The position numbers and the translations under genes are program-made. The notes below the pieces were generated by a model. That model was not told the origin of the DNA, made no database searches, and worked only from the letters and a program-made list of their open reading frames with translations. This document shows, one piece after another, positions 21,250-33,904 of a stretch of DNA of 64,000 bases. The stretch comes from Coptis chinensis (Eukaryota > Streptophyta > Magnoliopsida > Ranunculales > Ranunculaceae): NCBI GenBank assembly GCA_015680905.1, contig CM027378.1, positions 59,297,501 to 59,361,500 on the forward strand. The letters are read 5' to 3'. Each line of letters starts with the position of its first letter. The stretch's first letter is position 1.

Positions 21250-22907
21250 CAATAAGAGCCCAAAACTGTAGTTTTAACCCTGTAACAGTCATACTATTAG
21301 ACCAATTATGTGAGTAATAATTAAGAGTTAACAACGATTCGTGTTTTATGTATTTCGGGCTTCAAAGTCCATTGTAATGCGAAATGTGCCACTTTAGCGA
21401 GATAAAGGAGCAAAGGTCGGTTACTAAGGAGTTCGTGATTAAAGGCCAAGATTCAAGAAGATAAAGCCTTTCTAAAGCCCCATCAAAAGCTGAAAAGTCG
21501 ACGGCGCGAGCGCTTGACACACAAGTCGTGAGAACTTTGAAGGCCGTATCTTTGGACTCAGACCTCGGAATGAGGCCTACCTTATGTCAAAACGACCGAC
21601 TCGGAAAGAGCTTTCCAATGGTTCAAGCCTTGACCCAGTCAGAGGAGCAAAAGTGGATGAAAAGTCTGTTGAAGCCAAATACAGCTGAAGAGGCCTTTTT
21701 GGACTGAAAGAATTGGGTTTTGGGCCTGATTCTCTGGCCCAAAACATGGCTCCAAGCCCATGCACGATTTTTGGATCTGAATGTATAAAAACCAAAGCTT
21801 CACTCTTTGTTAATGGTAGATAGGGTAGATAGTTAATGGTAGCTAGTTAGACCTAAAACTATAGATAATTATAGATCTAGTTTTCATGTAATAAAATTAA
21901 GTTTAGTTTAAATTCAATTCTTGTTTTAGATTAAACTCTTAGAATCATTATTCTTAATTAGTTTGATTAATAAAATAGCTAGTTTGTAAATTTCGATTCT
22001 TGTCATTACAATTGTGTAGATCTAAATTCCCTTATTACGTAGATAGCTAGACTTAGATTAGTTAGATTATTAATTTAGTATTTGGATCATTGTTTTATTA
22101 TTCATTAGATTAATAAAATAGTGTTCTCCATAAGTTAGTTTCATTTCCATTAATTGTTTAGTTTCAATTCGTAGATTTAAGTAATTGTCATTATTAGTTT
22201 AATTCAATTATTGCATTAGTAGTTTTGAATTGGGTTTAAACAAGCAAAGTTTCAATCTTTCTATCATGTCTTGTTTGAATTCCATTGGGAATGATAAGCG
22301 TGATGATTCGGCTAAACCTCAATTGAGGGGGTTGAGAAGCCTTGATGAAAGCTTGATTCGATTATCGTAGAGTAAATTAAGTAATTTCCTTTCCAATCTA
22401 GAAACAATTAGTTCACCATGAGAATGAGTTTAATCGTTCACATACTAGTTATGAATTGGTAGAAATGCCATGTGTAATTAGGGATTAGGAGTAACCATAT
22501 TGTTCTGCGAAGCAGTTCAATTCGGATTATGACGATTCGCCGTTAGTAGGATTAAGTCGAGTTAAGGTGAAATCAATCCCCCTCTAACTCCTTATCATAG
22601 AATCAACGTAGCATTCCCATAGTTGTTCTAAAAGTCGACTAGTTGCATCTTGTGGGTAGTTGCATCGTAGTCTAGTTGCCACTTCGTAAATCTCTCATTA
22701 GACTTTAGAGTTAAGAATACTTATACGTAGAGAACACAGCATGCGGAAGGACTAGGAGTGGAACGAATTTGTTACTCCACTCTATTTCGATAGAATTGAG
22801 AGTAGAAACTTTGATAAATATAGGCACATAACATAGTTTTAGTTTACTTACGTTTTGAGTGTTTATAGTTCATTTCGTAGGTAAACTATTCATTTTATGT
22901 TTTATCA
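21250..22907 (+). repeat. Element C 5' LTR (1,658 bp)
   Basis: Runs from just after GAGGG to TTTTATCA at 22907, immediately before the primer site. A TATA box (GTATAAAAACC) is at 21783-21789. It contains the palindrome CCTCAATTGAGG at about 22317-22328. Confidence 0.85.
21783..21789 (+). promoter_or_regulatory. Element C LTR TATA box
   Basis: GAATGTATAAAAACC inside the 5' LTR, about 530 bp from its start. Likely the genomic RNA promoter. Confidence 0.5.
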
Positions 22908-22923
22908 AATGGCGCCGCTGCCA
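22908..22923 (+). other. Element C primer binding site, tRNA-Asp type
   Basis: AATGGCGCCGCTGCCA directly follows the LTR end TTTTATCA. TGGCGCCG(T/C)TGCC is the Athila primer site, complementary to the 3' end of tRNA-Asp. Confidence 0.85.
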
Positions 22924-23460
22924 TCTTAGTTTCACTTTCGCATTGTTTTCTTAGTGTAAGTACTTTTCTTAAAGTCCCATTTCACCCACCCACCCTTGTT
23001 TGATTCATACTGTAATTGTCCGTTTCAGCATTGAAAACTTCCGAAAAAAATTTGGTAACGCGAGCGACTTCAAGTGGAAGTGGAGCGACTCGCCAAGTTA
23101 TCGGAAGCGCGACCAGCGCTTAAAAAGATCTGTAATAATCGAGCGACCAGCCTAAAACACTGTAATTTCATGATTACACGGGGCTTGGCGCGCGCCTAAG
23201 CAAGCGCATTAACTAAGCTAGATTTTTCCGAATTTCTACGGTTTTGATTGAACTTTGATTTTTCAAATTTTTCGGTGTTCTAACTTGTTATATACTGGCG
23301 AACACGCGTAAACAAGACGCTATTATTCATAAAGCGAAGCAAGGGCCAATTAGGTATTCCTTTATTCCACACCTCACATCTCTCGTTAGAGGTTTATACT
23401 AGTATATCGAGAATTGTTTGGAGTGTTGATGTGTTTAGCTAAATTTGGTCTTAGCCTTGT
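22924..23460 (+). other. Element C leader with GAGCG-rich block
   Basis: Untranslated leader before gag. 23060-23215 is GC-rich, with repeated GAGCGAC and GCGCG words. Similar blocks occur before gag in B and D and before env-position ORF 2 in B and C. Confidence 0.55.
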
Positions 23461-25070
23461 ATGAGATTAAGGTGCAGTCGAACAAAAACACCAAAGCGTA
23501 ATCACATAACAACGTCAACAAACAATTCTATCTAGTATACCACCCACTCCACCTCTAGCTACTATTTCACACACATCACGACCGACACAATGCCCGACGA
23601 AGGAGAGACTCCTCTCTCGGACTTTTATAAAGCCTTGAGCGATAGCCCCAAATCTTGCATCGTTCTAGCAGACCCTGTGGGGGATTTCCGAATCCCCCCA
23701 AATATTTTTAATTTGTTACCTGTTTTTCATGGATTAGACCATGAAAACCTTATCAAAGACATGCATAGGATTGAACAAGTCCTAACAACATTCCACCATC
23801 CTACGGTTGGTGCGGAACAAATTAAACTAAGGGTATTTCCTTTCACCTTAGCCGATAAGGCGGCGTCTTGGTTAACTGCCCAAGCGCCTAATTCTGTGGA
23901 CTCATGGGCTAAACTTGTTCAGCTGTTTATGGAACATTTTTACCCACCCTTAAAGACGGATGAGATGCTTTCCAAGATTCATTTCTTTCAACAAAATCCT
24001 CATGAATCATTTTTGAGGCTTGGAATCGTTTCACCGATCTCCTTATAGAGTGTCCACATCATAACTTAGCGAAAGACACGTTAGTTCGTGCCTTTTTCAA
24101 AGGACTTCTACACCACCATAAAGAAGTCCTAGACATAATGAATGGGGGTAGTTTCTTAAGCAAAGGAGCCACCGGAGGCTTATAAATTTTTAGAGGATCA
24201 AACTAAAGCGAAATAACAACTGGGGGTAGTAGTGACGATATCCACCGCTTCGCCTAGTTCTTCTAATACTGATTAAAGGCTGCGGTATGTTTGAAATTAA
24301 ACACGATCCGAGCTGAAAACTCTAATCGAATCACTCACTAAAAGGTAGAGGCCATTTGTTCAACAAAAGCCTATCCCCGTCATGAGCGTAAATTCAAATC
24401 CATGTAGTTTCATTTGGAGCCCGAGCATCCAGGACTCCATCGTCCTATAGCCTATGAACAGGCTTGTTCCATTAATAGTGAACCTAACGCCCTTGGAGAC
24501 AAAATCCCAACTTCGGTTGGAGAAATGACCAACACGTCACCACACCTCTAGGGTAAAATAATCAATATGTTAGGCCAACGCCACGGTTTTAACCAAGCTC
24601 CACCACGTCAAGGGCGTGGTCGAGGGGTAATTTTAATAATTATAACAACCAAGTGCAACCTCGACAAGGTCAAGCACAAGGTCAAGGTAGTTATAATAAT
24701 TATAATGCTAATAGAGGTATCGTTCAGGTAAATAATAATTATCAAAATCCACCCATAAATAATTCACGTGAAATAGTTCCAGTCACACCACCCGTGACTA
24801 CTACACCCACACAACCGGATCGTCTTGACACCTTCATACAAGTGAGCCAAAAACTTTTCCAAACCATGGCTCAATCTAACCAATAGCTTCTACAATCCGT
24901 TAATAATTTAACCCAACAGTTGGCTCAAGATAAAGCCCAACCCAAAGGTGTGTTTTCAGGTCACAAAATATCTAATCCTAAAACAACAAATACAGCCTTT
25001 GAGGTAACCGATAATACTAGTAATTAATATGAAAATGTAGGTGAGCTAAAGGCCATCACCACTCTCCGTT
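23461..25070 (+). pseudogene. Element C gag region
   Basis: Starts at ATGAGATTAAGG as in the other copies. The core reads DPVGDFRIPPNIFNLLPVFH, FPFTLADKAASWLTAQAPNS and FMEHFYPPLKTDEML. The distal part is Asn/Gln-rich (repeated TATAATAATTATAA). Broken; between about 24.15 and 24.65 kb small length changes are unusually dense. Confidence 0.8.
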
Positions 25071-25078
25071 CTGGCAGA

Positions 25079-25900
25079 GTGGTTGATAACAAAGTAATTA
25101 TGCCTATAGTTACCCCACCAGTAGCCCCTACACCTGCTATTTTACTAGATACCGAAAAAGGAACTGAAGAGCCTATCACTGTAGAGGTACCCGTTACAAC
25201 ACAACCTAAGAAACAGAAAGCCACAGTTAAACATCCAGGTGATACCATTCCTAAATATAGACAGAAACCACCATTTCCACAAAAATTAGCCGTGTTAACT
25301 AGGGATACTAATTATGAGGAGATTAGGGACGTTTTCAAGAATCTAACTATAAACCTTCCCTTCCTCGAAGCTATTAAAAAGCTACCACACCATGCTAAGT
25401 TTCTTAAGGAGTTGTGTACTACTAGGCGTAAGACAAATATACCAAAAGACGCCTTTTTAACATAACAATTCCCAACTCTATCTGAACATAATGGAATTGT
25501 TAAGTACAAGGACCCTGGTCGTCCTACTGTACAATGCACCTTAGGAGATTCTTATACGACGACCGCGTTATTAGACTTGGGGGCTAGTGTTAACTTACTC
25601 CCGTTTTATTTGTATAAACAAATAGGTCTAGACGATATGCAACCTACTAAAATGATGTTGCAATTAGCAGATCGGTCTATTAAGTATCCTCAGGGTGTGG
25701 TCGAAAATGTTATGGTAAAAGTTCAGGATTTTTACTATCCGGCTGATTTTGTCATCCTCGATACAGAAGTCGTTAACGACTCTGTCCCGATCATCTTAGG
25801 GCGTCCTTTCCTGGCAACTGCCAATGCGCTCATTAATTGCCGCGATGGTTCAATGTCCATGTCTTTTGGCCATCTTGCTGTTGAAGTCAATGTTTTTAAA
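25079..25900 (+). pseudogene. Element C protease region
   Basis: The conserved run FKNLTINLPFLEAIKKLPHH comes before the retropepsin core ALLDLGASVNLLPFYLYKQI and ends near VPIILGRPFLATANALINC. Close to the B copy. Broken. Confidence 0.8.
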
Positions 25901-26656
25901 ACAAAGACACAGTTACCCGATTCGTCTATGGATGGAGAGGTTAGGATGATCGAGAGCTTTGCTCGAGATTATTTCAACAACACGTTCCCTGATAATCATA
26001 TGCCCAAATTTCTTTCCTTTGGAAGTTCATACTCCAACATTTCCATCCCTACACTAGTAGATACACATATTACGGATGAGGATGAGATAGATGACTTTCT
26101 CAAAGATGTAGAGGACTATCATAGTAACGAGGATATGACCAATCTAGATGAGCAATTCGATGAGTTTCTTAGAGCAGGTGATGATTCACCCTATCAAGAG
26201 CTACTTTCCACAACATCCACCTCGACTTCCCTCCTTCCACCCTTTCAAAGGAATCTCGAGTTTGCACTCGATCCTTTTGTTTCTTCTGTGCTTCATAATT
26301 TTTTAAATCCACTTAGTAAACAAATACTGAAAAAGACAAAAGCATTTGACACCTTCATTTTCAGACTTGAAACAGTCCCTACACACACCATGAATAAGTT
26401 TTGTGCTAAACCCACATCCTCATTGTTTACATGCTGTCCTTCTACAACTTATCCATATCCACCATATTCTCCACAACTATTCACTTTTCCACACTTATTT
26501 ACTAGAACACCCACTCGTTCAAAAATAAAAAAGAAGGTGCATGCTAGGTTACGTAATAGGGTTATCCGACTTCACTTTTATTTCACTAGGTTGCGTCATA
26601 GGAAATCTTGGTGCTTGATTGTGTTTGGATATGTTTTCTGTGATATTTATTTATAG
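25900..26656 (+). CDS. Element C unusual open frame in place of RT-integrase
   Basis: The frame that carries the protease stays open past the point where B continues into RT (B: DFVDDSYVQEV). C instead has an acidic stretch (ITDEDEIDDFLKDVEDYHSN), then a Ser/Thr/Pro-rich part, PYPPYSPQLFTFPHLF, and a basic tail (RSKIKKKVHARLRNR). After 26656 the sequence rejoins the post-integrase spacer of B. I do not recognise the segment. It may be foreign DNA joined to the deletion, or non-coding sequence that happens to be open; the compositional blocks favour a once-coding origin. Confidence 0.4.
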
Positions 26657-26982
26657 AATGATCCACAACTATTTCGGTTGTTGATATATGATAAACTGCA
26701 TATTCATACATATGTTTAGATAAAGTCTCGAGTATTTGATGATAAACGACTCAACTTTTGTGTTTGGTGCATTTCCTTTCATTTCCATATATTGATGAGT
26801 GCACCATTAAGGTAACCGGGCCCTCCCTACGGAGTGTGTGGTTGTAAGTACCAGATCCTAAGTCCACGTTTAACATAATTCACGTTTTCCACTTTTGCAT
26901 GTTTTCTCGGATTTTTGAGTCATGTTTCTCTATGGGGTGAATTATGTTTTTCTTGTTTATTGTTTTTCATTATAAAAGTAAA

Positions 26983-27071
<89 letters not shown>

Positions 27072-27846
27072 TGAATAAACATAGTAATCTAGGAAGTCTC
27101 GGGAATCTGACTTTAAAAGACCCACTGCTAAAAACAAATTTTCTAAGCTTCGTTGTAAAAAAATTTGTTTGGGGGTGGGGTGTTTGTGTTTCCGTCCTAG
27201 AATGTTTATGTCTCATTACAGTTTCTTAGGCCGTTTAATTGTATTTCGATCCGGGTTGACATAATCATGAATTTAAAGTTCAGTCCTTTGCATAACGTAC
27301 GTCATGCACGCACTTTGAGGCATTTTCCACTATCTTATATGTCATCCACGGTCGGAATAGAGTGTTTTATGGATCATTGGATTGGAAATTCTCTCCTGAT
27401 CATTTCCATATCTCATTTGCAAAAATCGGACCGGTAACGAAGCGGCAATTGTGATTTGAAGTTTCGCAAAAAATAAAAAAATTCAAAATTTCGAATTGGG
27501 CTTGGGCCCAACCCGCGCCCACCGACAGCGCACCCGCGCCCTTACCTTTGCCCAATAGTCGCGTTCATCTTCTCAAAACCACCATTAACGCCCACCAAAG
27601 CTCCAAAAACCTAAAAAAAAATAAAAATAAAAAGAAAACCAAATTAACCCACGCCCATAGTTCAAATCTACTTCCAATCTAATCTAAAAGCTTTCCACCA
27701 CCACCTCCACCAAATTAAATAACCAAAAACCACCGAAAATTTCAAATTTTGAACTGCCGCGCCACCACCATAGTTTGTTTCAGTCCGTCGATTCAAATTC
27801 CAACACCACATCCCATTTAAACCCCCACTACATTCCAAACACTAAA
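26657..27846. other. Element C spacer before env-position ORF 1
   Basis: Similar to B 46177-47232: AAGTGCACCATTAAGG-type start (GAGTGCACCATTAAGG here), the TCTGAC(G/T)TTAAAAGACC core, a TTTGTTTGGGGGTGGGG motif at 27164-27180, and the block CACGGTCGGAATAGAGTG at 27348. No gene. Confidence 0.6.
26986..27069. repeat. (TA)n microsatellite, 84 bp
   Basis: An uninterrupted alternating TA run. The long Tyr/Ile open frames across it on both strands are artefacts. Confidence 0.98.
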
Positions 27847-29015
27847 ATGGCTAAACAACGTCGAATTTTTGCCGAACAAGCTTTTCTTGGCGACCCACTT
27901 CGCTACCGTTTTTATGGTGTCTAAAATGATCGATAGAGACTGGAATAGCTTGTGGTACTCGACTGAAGCCTTTTACCATGAAGACTTAGTTCGACGGTTT
28001 TACAACATGAAGGAGGTGGAGGGGACTAGAATTTTTGTTATGGTGGCGAAGAGGAGGAAGGAAGTAACTACTGGGTTGTTGGCTGAGATTCTAGGCATTC
28101 CACCTAGAATCCATCTGGATGTCACGTTGCAGGAGTCCCAATATAATGGGGTAGAGCCGTTGATGCGCGTGGCGATTACGAAGGGAACTATAATGCGAGA
28201 TCGCATTGTGTTCGCATGAGCATCCCCTCCGGAACCAACCGGTGGCTGCAGCTCAGTGGATTGGTCGGAACATCCTGGGGAAGGAGAAGGTCAGAGACAT
28301 CAGTCTGAACTGCCTCCACATTTTATGGATACTCCAGGAGCAGAAGTACGAGTTCTATATCTTGGAGTTTTTGCTTAGCATGATTAGGGGAGTGGGAAAG
28401 TCGATGGCACCTCTCCCTGTTTTAATAACCAAGATCATGTTGAAGTTGAGAGCAGACTCTCCGCGTCCCGCTAGGTCTTACATCACCCTGCACCGAAATC
28501 CTCGGATCTATAAGGATTGTGTCCAACGAGTTTGGAGGTTGCCTGAGGATAGAGAAGAAGACGAGGAGGATGGTGGAAATGAGAATGCCGAGGAGGATGA
28601 GGGAAATGAGAATGCCTCGGAGGATGAGGAGGACTTGACTTGTTTTGATGCGGATGCCCTGGAGCGGTGTTGGTCAGATGCAGAACGCATGGCCGTAATT
28701 CATCGTAGCATGTGTTCACTCAACACTATCTGCGAAGACCTCCAGACTTGACAGGCTACTATCCATCATAACTTCGAGATCCGATCCCAGCGGGAGGGCG
28801 AGCGGTGGGAACAGATGAAGGCCGAGCTAGAAGCTCAGCGCCCGATTCGGGCCGACATGCTTGCCGCGATTCCCACCTCACGGGGATTCTCCTTACGAGG
28901 ACACACCATCGAGGCCCGGCGTCGTCGCCCGAAAGGCGAATGGTGCTGGCCCATCGGGAGCTCGGGGAGCCATCTCGGACCGTGTGCCCTCCGCTACCCG
29001 ATGCGGAGTGGTTAG
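27847..29015 (+). pseudogene. Element C env-position ORF 1
   Basis: Starts MAKQRRIF. The Transposase_32-like core includes DWNSLWYSTEAFYHEDLVRR, FYNM and EVTTGLLAEILGIPPR, then LNCLHILWILQEQKYEFYIL. A very acidic segment (EDEEDGGNENAEEDEGNEN) follows, and the end is rich in Glu/Arg. Orthologous to B 47233-48360. Broken at a few points. Role unknown. Confidence 0.7.
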
Positions 29016-29500
29016 GGATAGTATCGTTTGATGTTTCTATTTTTATTTGTAGTTTCATTATTGCCATTTATTTTAATGTAAGTTTCATTTCCGTAATTTG
29101 AATTTTGTAGTGAAATGTACTTCGAATGAAAATTTTAATAAAATGAGGTTATTTTCATTGTGCGTGGTTGTTTAATATTGATCCCACCTTTCCAAATTGT
29201 TTGGCGGTGGTGTTATCTATTCCAACATGATTTTTATATGACCCTCGTCTTAGAATTTATTGCAGAGTCAAGGTGAAAATATGGCCGTTTAGGCATATCT
29301 ATGAATAAGTATCATGGTAGGATGAAATATCGATTAAATAGGTAGATTCTATCATAAATTCAACCTAAAAGATACTAGGTTTGTTTTAGAATCAAGAAAA
29401 TGAGTTGTTTCCGTTTTCGGGTTTGGAAATCTTGGTATTTCCGGAAACTGCCGTAAAAACCTTTTGGCAACTTCCCAATCCGTTTTAGCAACTTAAAACC
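29016..29500. other. Element C spacer between env-position ORFs
   Basis: Has the AATTGTTTGG-type motif at 29196-29205 and is closely similar to B 48361-48835. No gene. Confidence 0.55.
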
Positions 29501-29508
29501 TATATAAA
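29501..29508 (+). promoter_or_regulatory. Internal TATA box of element C
   Basis: AACCTATATAAACTTCATAC, followed by CATTCTACACTCACAAC, a good plant TATA plus start context. It lies 356 nt before the env-position ORF 2 ATG (29857). B has the same block with 355 nt spacing. Confidence 0.55.
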
Positions 29509-29856
29509 CTTCATACATTCTACACTCACAACTCACACTACACCTAACCTCCATCACTCACCTTTCACTCCCACGATTCCCACGATTCCCACGTTTCGTC
29601 TCAATTTCGAAGTTTCAAGCATTTCGGCGCGCTGCTTCAAGAGGCCTTTCGCGCTCTGCAATTTTTTCAGATTTTTTGTCGGCGCTTTTCGCTTCAAGGT
29701 GAGCGACCCGTGCTCAAACACTGGAATTCCAAAATCTTTGAGCGCAGCGCTTCAAGCAGAGCGCGCTTTCAGCCCGACTTCCGTGGACCAGAAAAATTCT
29801 AGTTTTTTCGCGGGGTGTTCGGATCATTAGCAGCTATTTGAGAGCATAATTTTGAG
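29509..29856 (+). other. Leader of env-position ORF 2 in C, GC-rich
   Basis: Contains GCGCGCTGC, GAGCGACCCGTGC, CTGGAATTCCA (29721-29731) and GAGCGCAGCGC. The same words occur in B's gag leader, so this looks like a second copy of the 5' leader. Confidence 0.5.
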
Positions 29857-30780
29857 ATGACATCTCTTACATTGATACCGAACAGTCTTTGAAGATTTGT
29901 TCAAAAAGCACTACTTTACGGTGCTTGGTTTTGTGGCGATCACATATGTAAATTTTGGGAACCGCTTATGGTAAGACGATGCACTTTATTCTCCAACACT
30001 AGCATCTTATTTTTACGATAACTGCATTTTCTTTGAAAGACCGGATGGAGAACAAGTGTTCTCCATCAACATTGATAATGAACCAATGGAAATTACCGGG
30101 TTCTTGCTAGCATTTGTTCTTGGACTTGCTATGCCGCTGAAATACAAGATCCATGGTGCTATTGGGTAGATAATATGTATGTCTACACTTATGAGTTTTG
30201 CATGAGTCCTATGGGGGGGCATTTTTCTGTATCGAGGACCAAGGGGACTATAACGTCGCCTTTGGTAGCCCTGTCCATGAACATAGGAACTGTTATGTTT
30301 TGGATCATGCTAAACATTTTAGGGGAATGGCGTTTTTCTTACATTAATGATGCCACTTGCGGCGTTTTTCTTGCTTTAGCCACGGGGCGTATGTGTCATG
30401 GCGTTCCCGAACCTTGATGTCTAGTTTAGCTTCGATCCCATAGCATGAGGCATAAGTACCTTCTTATGCCTGTTCTAATTCCGTATTATGCTATGTTTAT
30501 TTCCTGTTTTTTGTACCGTTTCCACGAATTGGATTACGATCGACCGCATGCGACCCACCAATAGTATTATTCGATCTTTCCGTGCAATGACTTGGCAAGG
30601 GTGGAGGATACAACCTCATCGAGGTTGCACCCCTACACCCGTCGGACCAAGTGACTCTTAATAGGTTAGCAATAATAGATGATAAATGGCGGGAAGCCCG
30701 GCAAATTATCATGGCATGACGGGGGCCGAAGGAACCTCACTTCTTTATGGAAGAAGAGGATGAGGAAGATGATGAGTAAT
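29857..30780 (+). pseudogene. Element C env-position ORF 2
   Basis: The matching B protein (49191) shows the family. Here EPMEITGFLLAFVLGL-like sequence, MNIGTVMFWIMLNILGEWRF (a hydrophobic helix candidate) and NDATCGVFLALATGRM are seen, ending in an acidic Glu/Asp tail. Broken. No signal peptide or furin-like site seen, so an envelope role is unproven. Confidence 0.6.
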
Positions 30781-32600
30781 GTGGGAGATAAGGTAAGTTT
30801 TCATTCTAGTTAGTGTGCGCTTATGTCCCAAGCAATTTCATTCTTGTTAACCCCATAATGGGTAGAACTTCATTATAGAGTTCGCGTCGGTTTTATTTCC
30901 TATATTAGTGCGTTCTAACTTTGTTTTTTGCAGATGTTCTGAATTTCACACGTTTCAATGGTATTTTTCCTACCCTCTTTATTTACAATACTTTGAGGAC
31001 AAAGCATGCCTCTTGTTTGGGGGGGGGGGGGCATAGAAACACGTGTAATTAAGGCATCTGTTAGGATATAGATATATATAATATGCATTTGTTTTCTAGT
31101 TAAAATTTTAAAATTCAAAATATAAATAAATAAGTTCATGCTATACACTTAGGAATAGTGGTATTGTTTTCCTTCTCTATGCTCTTAATAATCTAGAAGT
31201 CTCACGTAGCTTTTGCATTAGAATAATTCTTAGAAACTTAGGTTAATATGTAGGTAATAATCTTTGCATCTATCTATAAATATATTACATGAGTATCTAT
31301 GATTGTTAGCGATAAGTTCTGAACTCTAGGGTAGAGTACTTATTCTACAAATCTGTGAGAATATAGCCTAAAGCCTTATATGAAGCCGAAACATTTGAGA
31401 AATGACACAAGAGAGAAGTAAAATCGGATAGAGAAATCACACGTCCACTTGCTTGATCACTATGCCATATCCTAAGCGAGAATTTAGGCCCTCTTTGGAT
31501 CGATATAGCCAGAAATTCAAACCTATGAATTATTTTCGCTAATTAAGCCCCTCTGAACCTTTCTTTAGCCTTTCATAAACCACAAATCCTTTACCCTGTT
31601 ACAAAACAAAACAAAATAAAAAATTCAACCTACCCAATTTAGATAAGTCTGAGAATAGAAGGAGGAAGAAAGAAGAAGAGAAAACCTGTGTATACAAAAG
31701 TTAGTTAATTGCTTCAGAAAATAAAGAAAAGAAGTTTCCATCCAAAGAAAAATAAAAATAGAAATAAAATAAAAACTCCAAAAATAGAATAAAAGGGAGT
31801 CAAAAGCCAAAGAAAAGAAAAAGAAAAAAAAAATATGGCTAAGGATGGAAACAAAGTATAGAAGCAAAAGAAAATAACAAGGTTTTCTCTAAGTTACATA
31901 ATATGAAGACTCTATTATCTCAGACTTGTCCTTTTTGAATATCCATTTCTTTCCTTCTTAAACCATCTCCTAATCCCCATGACACCTAATAAAACCTCTA
32001 GCTCAATTAGGAATAGGTTAGTGTGATAGTAAGTGGCGGATGTGTTTGATCGACTCCGACTTCCTTGTTGTCATTGAGATTGTAAGGTAAAGTGTGCCCA
32101 CTTGCACATTGGAGATGTGAAACTTGAGTGGAAAAATCGAGTGTTGTATCTTGACTATTATTGTGAGAACCTACTTAAGGACGCTATCCCGAGTTTGAGA
32201 GAAACGAACCTGCTAGGCATTTCATAGTATTACTCATTGTATATATGTTTATTGTAGATGATTGATTATTATGCATATATTAGCTTAGGTTTCGACTTGA
32301 TTACTCTATATGCATTGCTAGTGAGAGGTATAGTTAATTTAGAGCATGAATAAGGAACCAATAGTTTTATTTCTTAGTCATTGTAGTATAGATGAAGTTT
32401 GTGAGTACCTTCATTGGAAAACTCTCGCGAAGCTATAACTTCGTCCACTAGGGAATTCCTAGTGGTTTAAAGGCCTTGTTGCATATGGTCAATGCAATCG
32501 CGACTCAGTGAAAGCGAGTAGTTAGAACTCCATTTTTGGTCACTTATTCTAATTTCTCATATTTGCTTGAGGACAAGCAAAATGCTTGTTTGGGGTGGTT
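30781..32600 (+). other. Element C 3' untranslated region and polypurine tract
   Basis: Non-coding and close to B 50088-51919. It has TTTGAGGACAAAG before a long G run at 31013-31032, then A/G-rich stretches with AAGAAAAAG runs, and ends GAGGACAAGC...TGTTTGGGGTGG (32572-32598), the polypurine tract before the 3' LTR. Phe-rich minus-strand frames here are artefacts. Confidence 0.65.
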
Positions 32601-33369
32601 TGATAAGAGCCCAAAACTGTAGTTTTAACCATATATGATCATACTATTAGACCAATTATGTGAGTAATAATTAAGAGTTAACACGATTCGTGTTTTATGC
32701 ATTTCAGGCTTCAAAGTCCATTATGTGCAGAAATGTGCCACTTTAGCGAGATAAAGGAGCAAAGGTCGGTTACTAAACCTCAATTGAGGGGGTTGAGAAG
32801 CCTTGATGAAAGCTTGATTCCGATTATCGTAGAGTCGTCGTAATTTCCTTTCCAATCTAGAAACGATTAGTTCACCATGAGAATGGGTTTAATCGTTCAC
32901 ATACTAGTTATGAATTGGTAGAAATGCCATGTGTAATTAGGGATTAGGAGTAACCATATTGTTCTCGCGGCGATTCAATTCGGATTATGGCGATTCATCG
33001 TTAGTAGGATTAAGTCGAGTTAAGGTGGAATCAATCCCCTCTAACTCCTTATCATAGAATCAGCGTAGCATTCCCATAGTTGTTCTAATAGTCGACTAGT
33101 TGCATCTTGTGGGTAGTTGCATCGTAGTCTAGTTGCCACTTAAGTAAATCTCTCATTAAACTTTAGAGTTAAGAATACTTTATCGTAGAGAACACACAGA
33201 TGCGGAGGAAGGACTAGGAGTGGAACGAATTTGTTACTCCACTCTATTTCGATAGAATTGAGAGTAGAAACTTTGATAAATATAGGCACATAACATAGTT
33301 TTAGTTTACTTACGTTTTGAGTGTTTATAGTTCATTTCGTAGGTAAACTATTCATTTTATGTTTTATCA
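32601..33369 (+). repeat. Element C 3' LTR with large internal deletion
   Basis: Starts TGATAAGAGCCC and ends TTTTATCA before GAGGG. It is 769 bp against 1,658 bp for the 5' copy; the missing middle ends at the LTR palindrome CCTCAATTGAGG. Confidence 0.85.
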
Positions 33370-33904
33370 GAGGGGTTTGATGAAACCTTGATGAAAACTT
33401 GATTGTGTAGTGTAGAATCGTTGTAAGAGTATATTCCACTCTAGAAGGTCGTTGATTTGCCATGAGAATGGGTGGACTTCCTCACATGCTAGTTATGAAT
33501 TGGTAGAGATGTCATGTATAATTAGGGATTAGACTGACCAATTCTTACCGTAAGAACGTAAGAATTGGATTACAACAATCTATGCTAGTTTCTTAAGTTG
33601 GATTCAAGGTGGATTCAATTCCCCCCTAATTCTTATTCTAGATTCAAACTTTAGTATTCTGTAGCATTTCGTAGTATAATTTGTAAAACTCTCATTGACT
33701 TTGGTAGGATTGATAGTCGTAAGAAACTTGAATGCTAAAGAACTAGGAGTGGAACGAATCTTCTATTCCAACTTTACTTCAATAGTATCAAGAGTAGAAA
33801 TCTTTGATAATCAATAGTATACGATAAAGTTTTAGTTTTACTTGTGTTTGAATTTCATCATTTATTCGTAAGTAGAATTATATTCAATTTTATCCTTTTA
33901 TTCA
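33370..33904 (+). repeat. Element D 5' LTR, right part
   Basis: Begins at the second GAGGG copy and runs to the LTR end near 33904. Matches 34818-35352 at about 97 percent by eye. Confidence 0.75.

Larger units (their letters stand above)
21250..33369 (+). mobile_element. Element C: non-autonomous Athila derivative lacking RT, RNase H and integrase
   Basis: Two LTRs (21250-22907 and 32601-33369) are flanked by the duplication GAGGG (21245-21249 and 33370-33374) inside D's LTR. It has a primer site, leader, gag, protease, then an open frame of different sequence where RT to integrase would be, then two env-position ORFs and a 3' region like those of B. At 12.1 kb it is shorter than an autonomous Athila. 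It would have depended on enzymes from a relative such as B. Broken in many places. The LTR sequences kept by both copies are close, so it is fairly young. Confidence 0.8.

Noticed and set aside
26915-27229. Long Tyr/Ile-repeat open frames on both strands
   Set aside because: They are translations of the 84-bp (TA)n run.
31625-31867. Phe-rich minus-strand frame (also at 63517-63911)
   Set aside because: Reverse of A/G-rich 3' untranslated DNA, repeated in several elements and without conserved coding signal.
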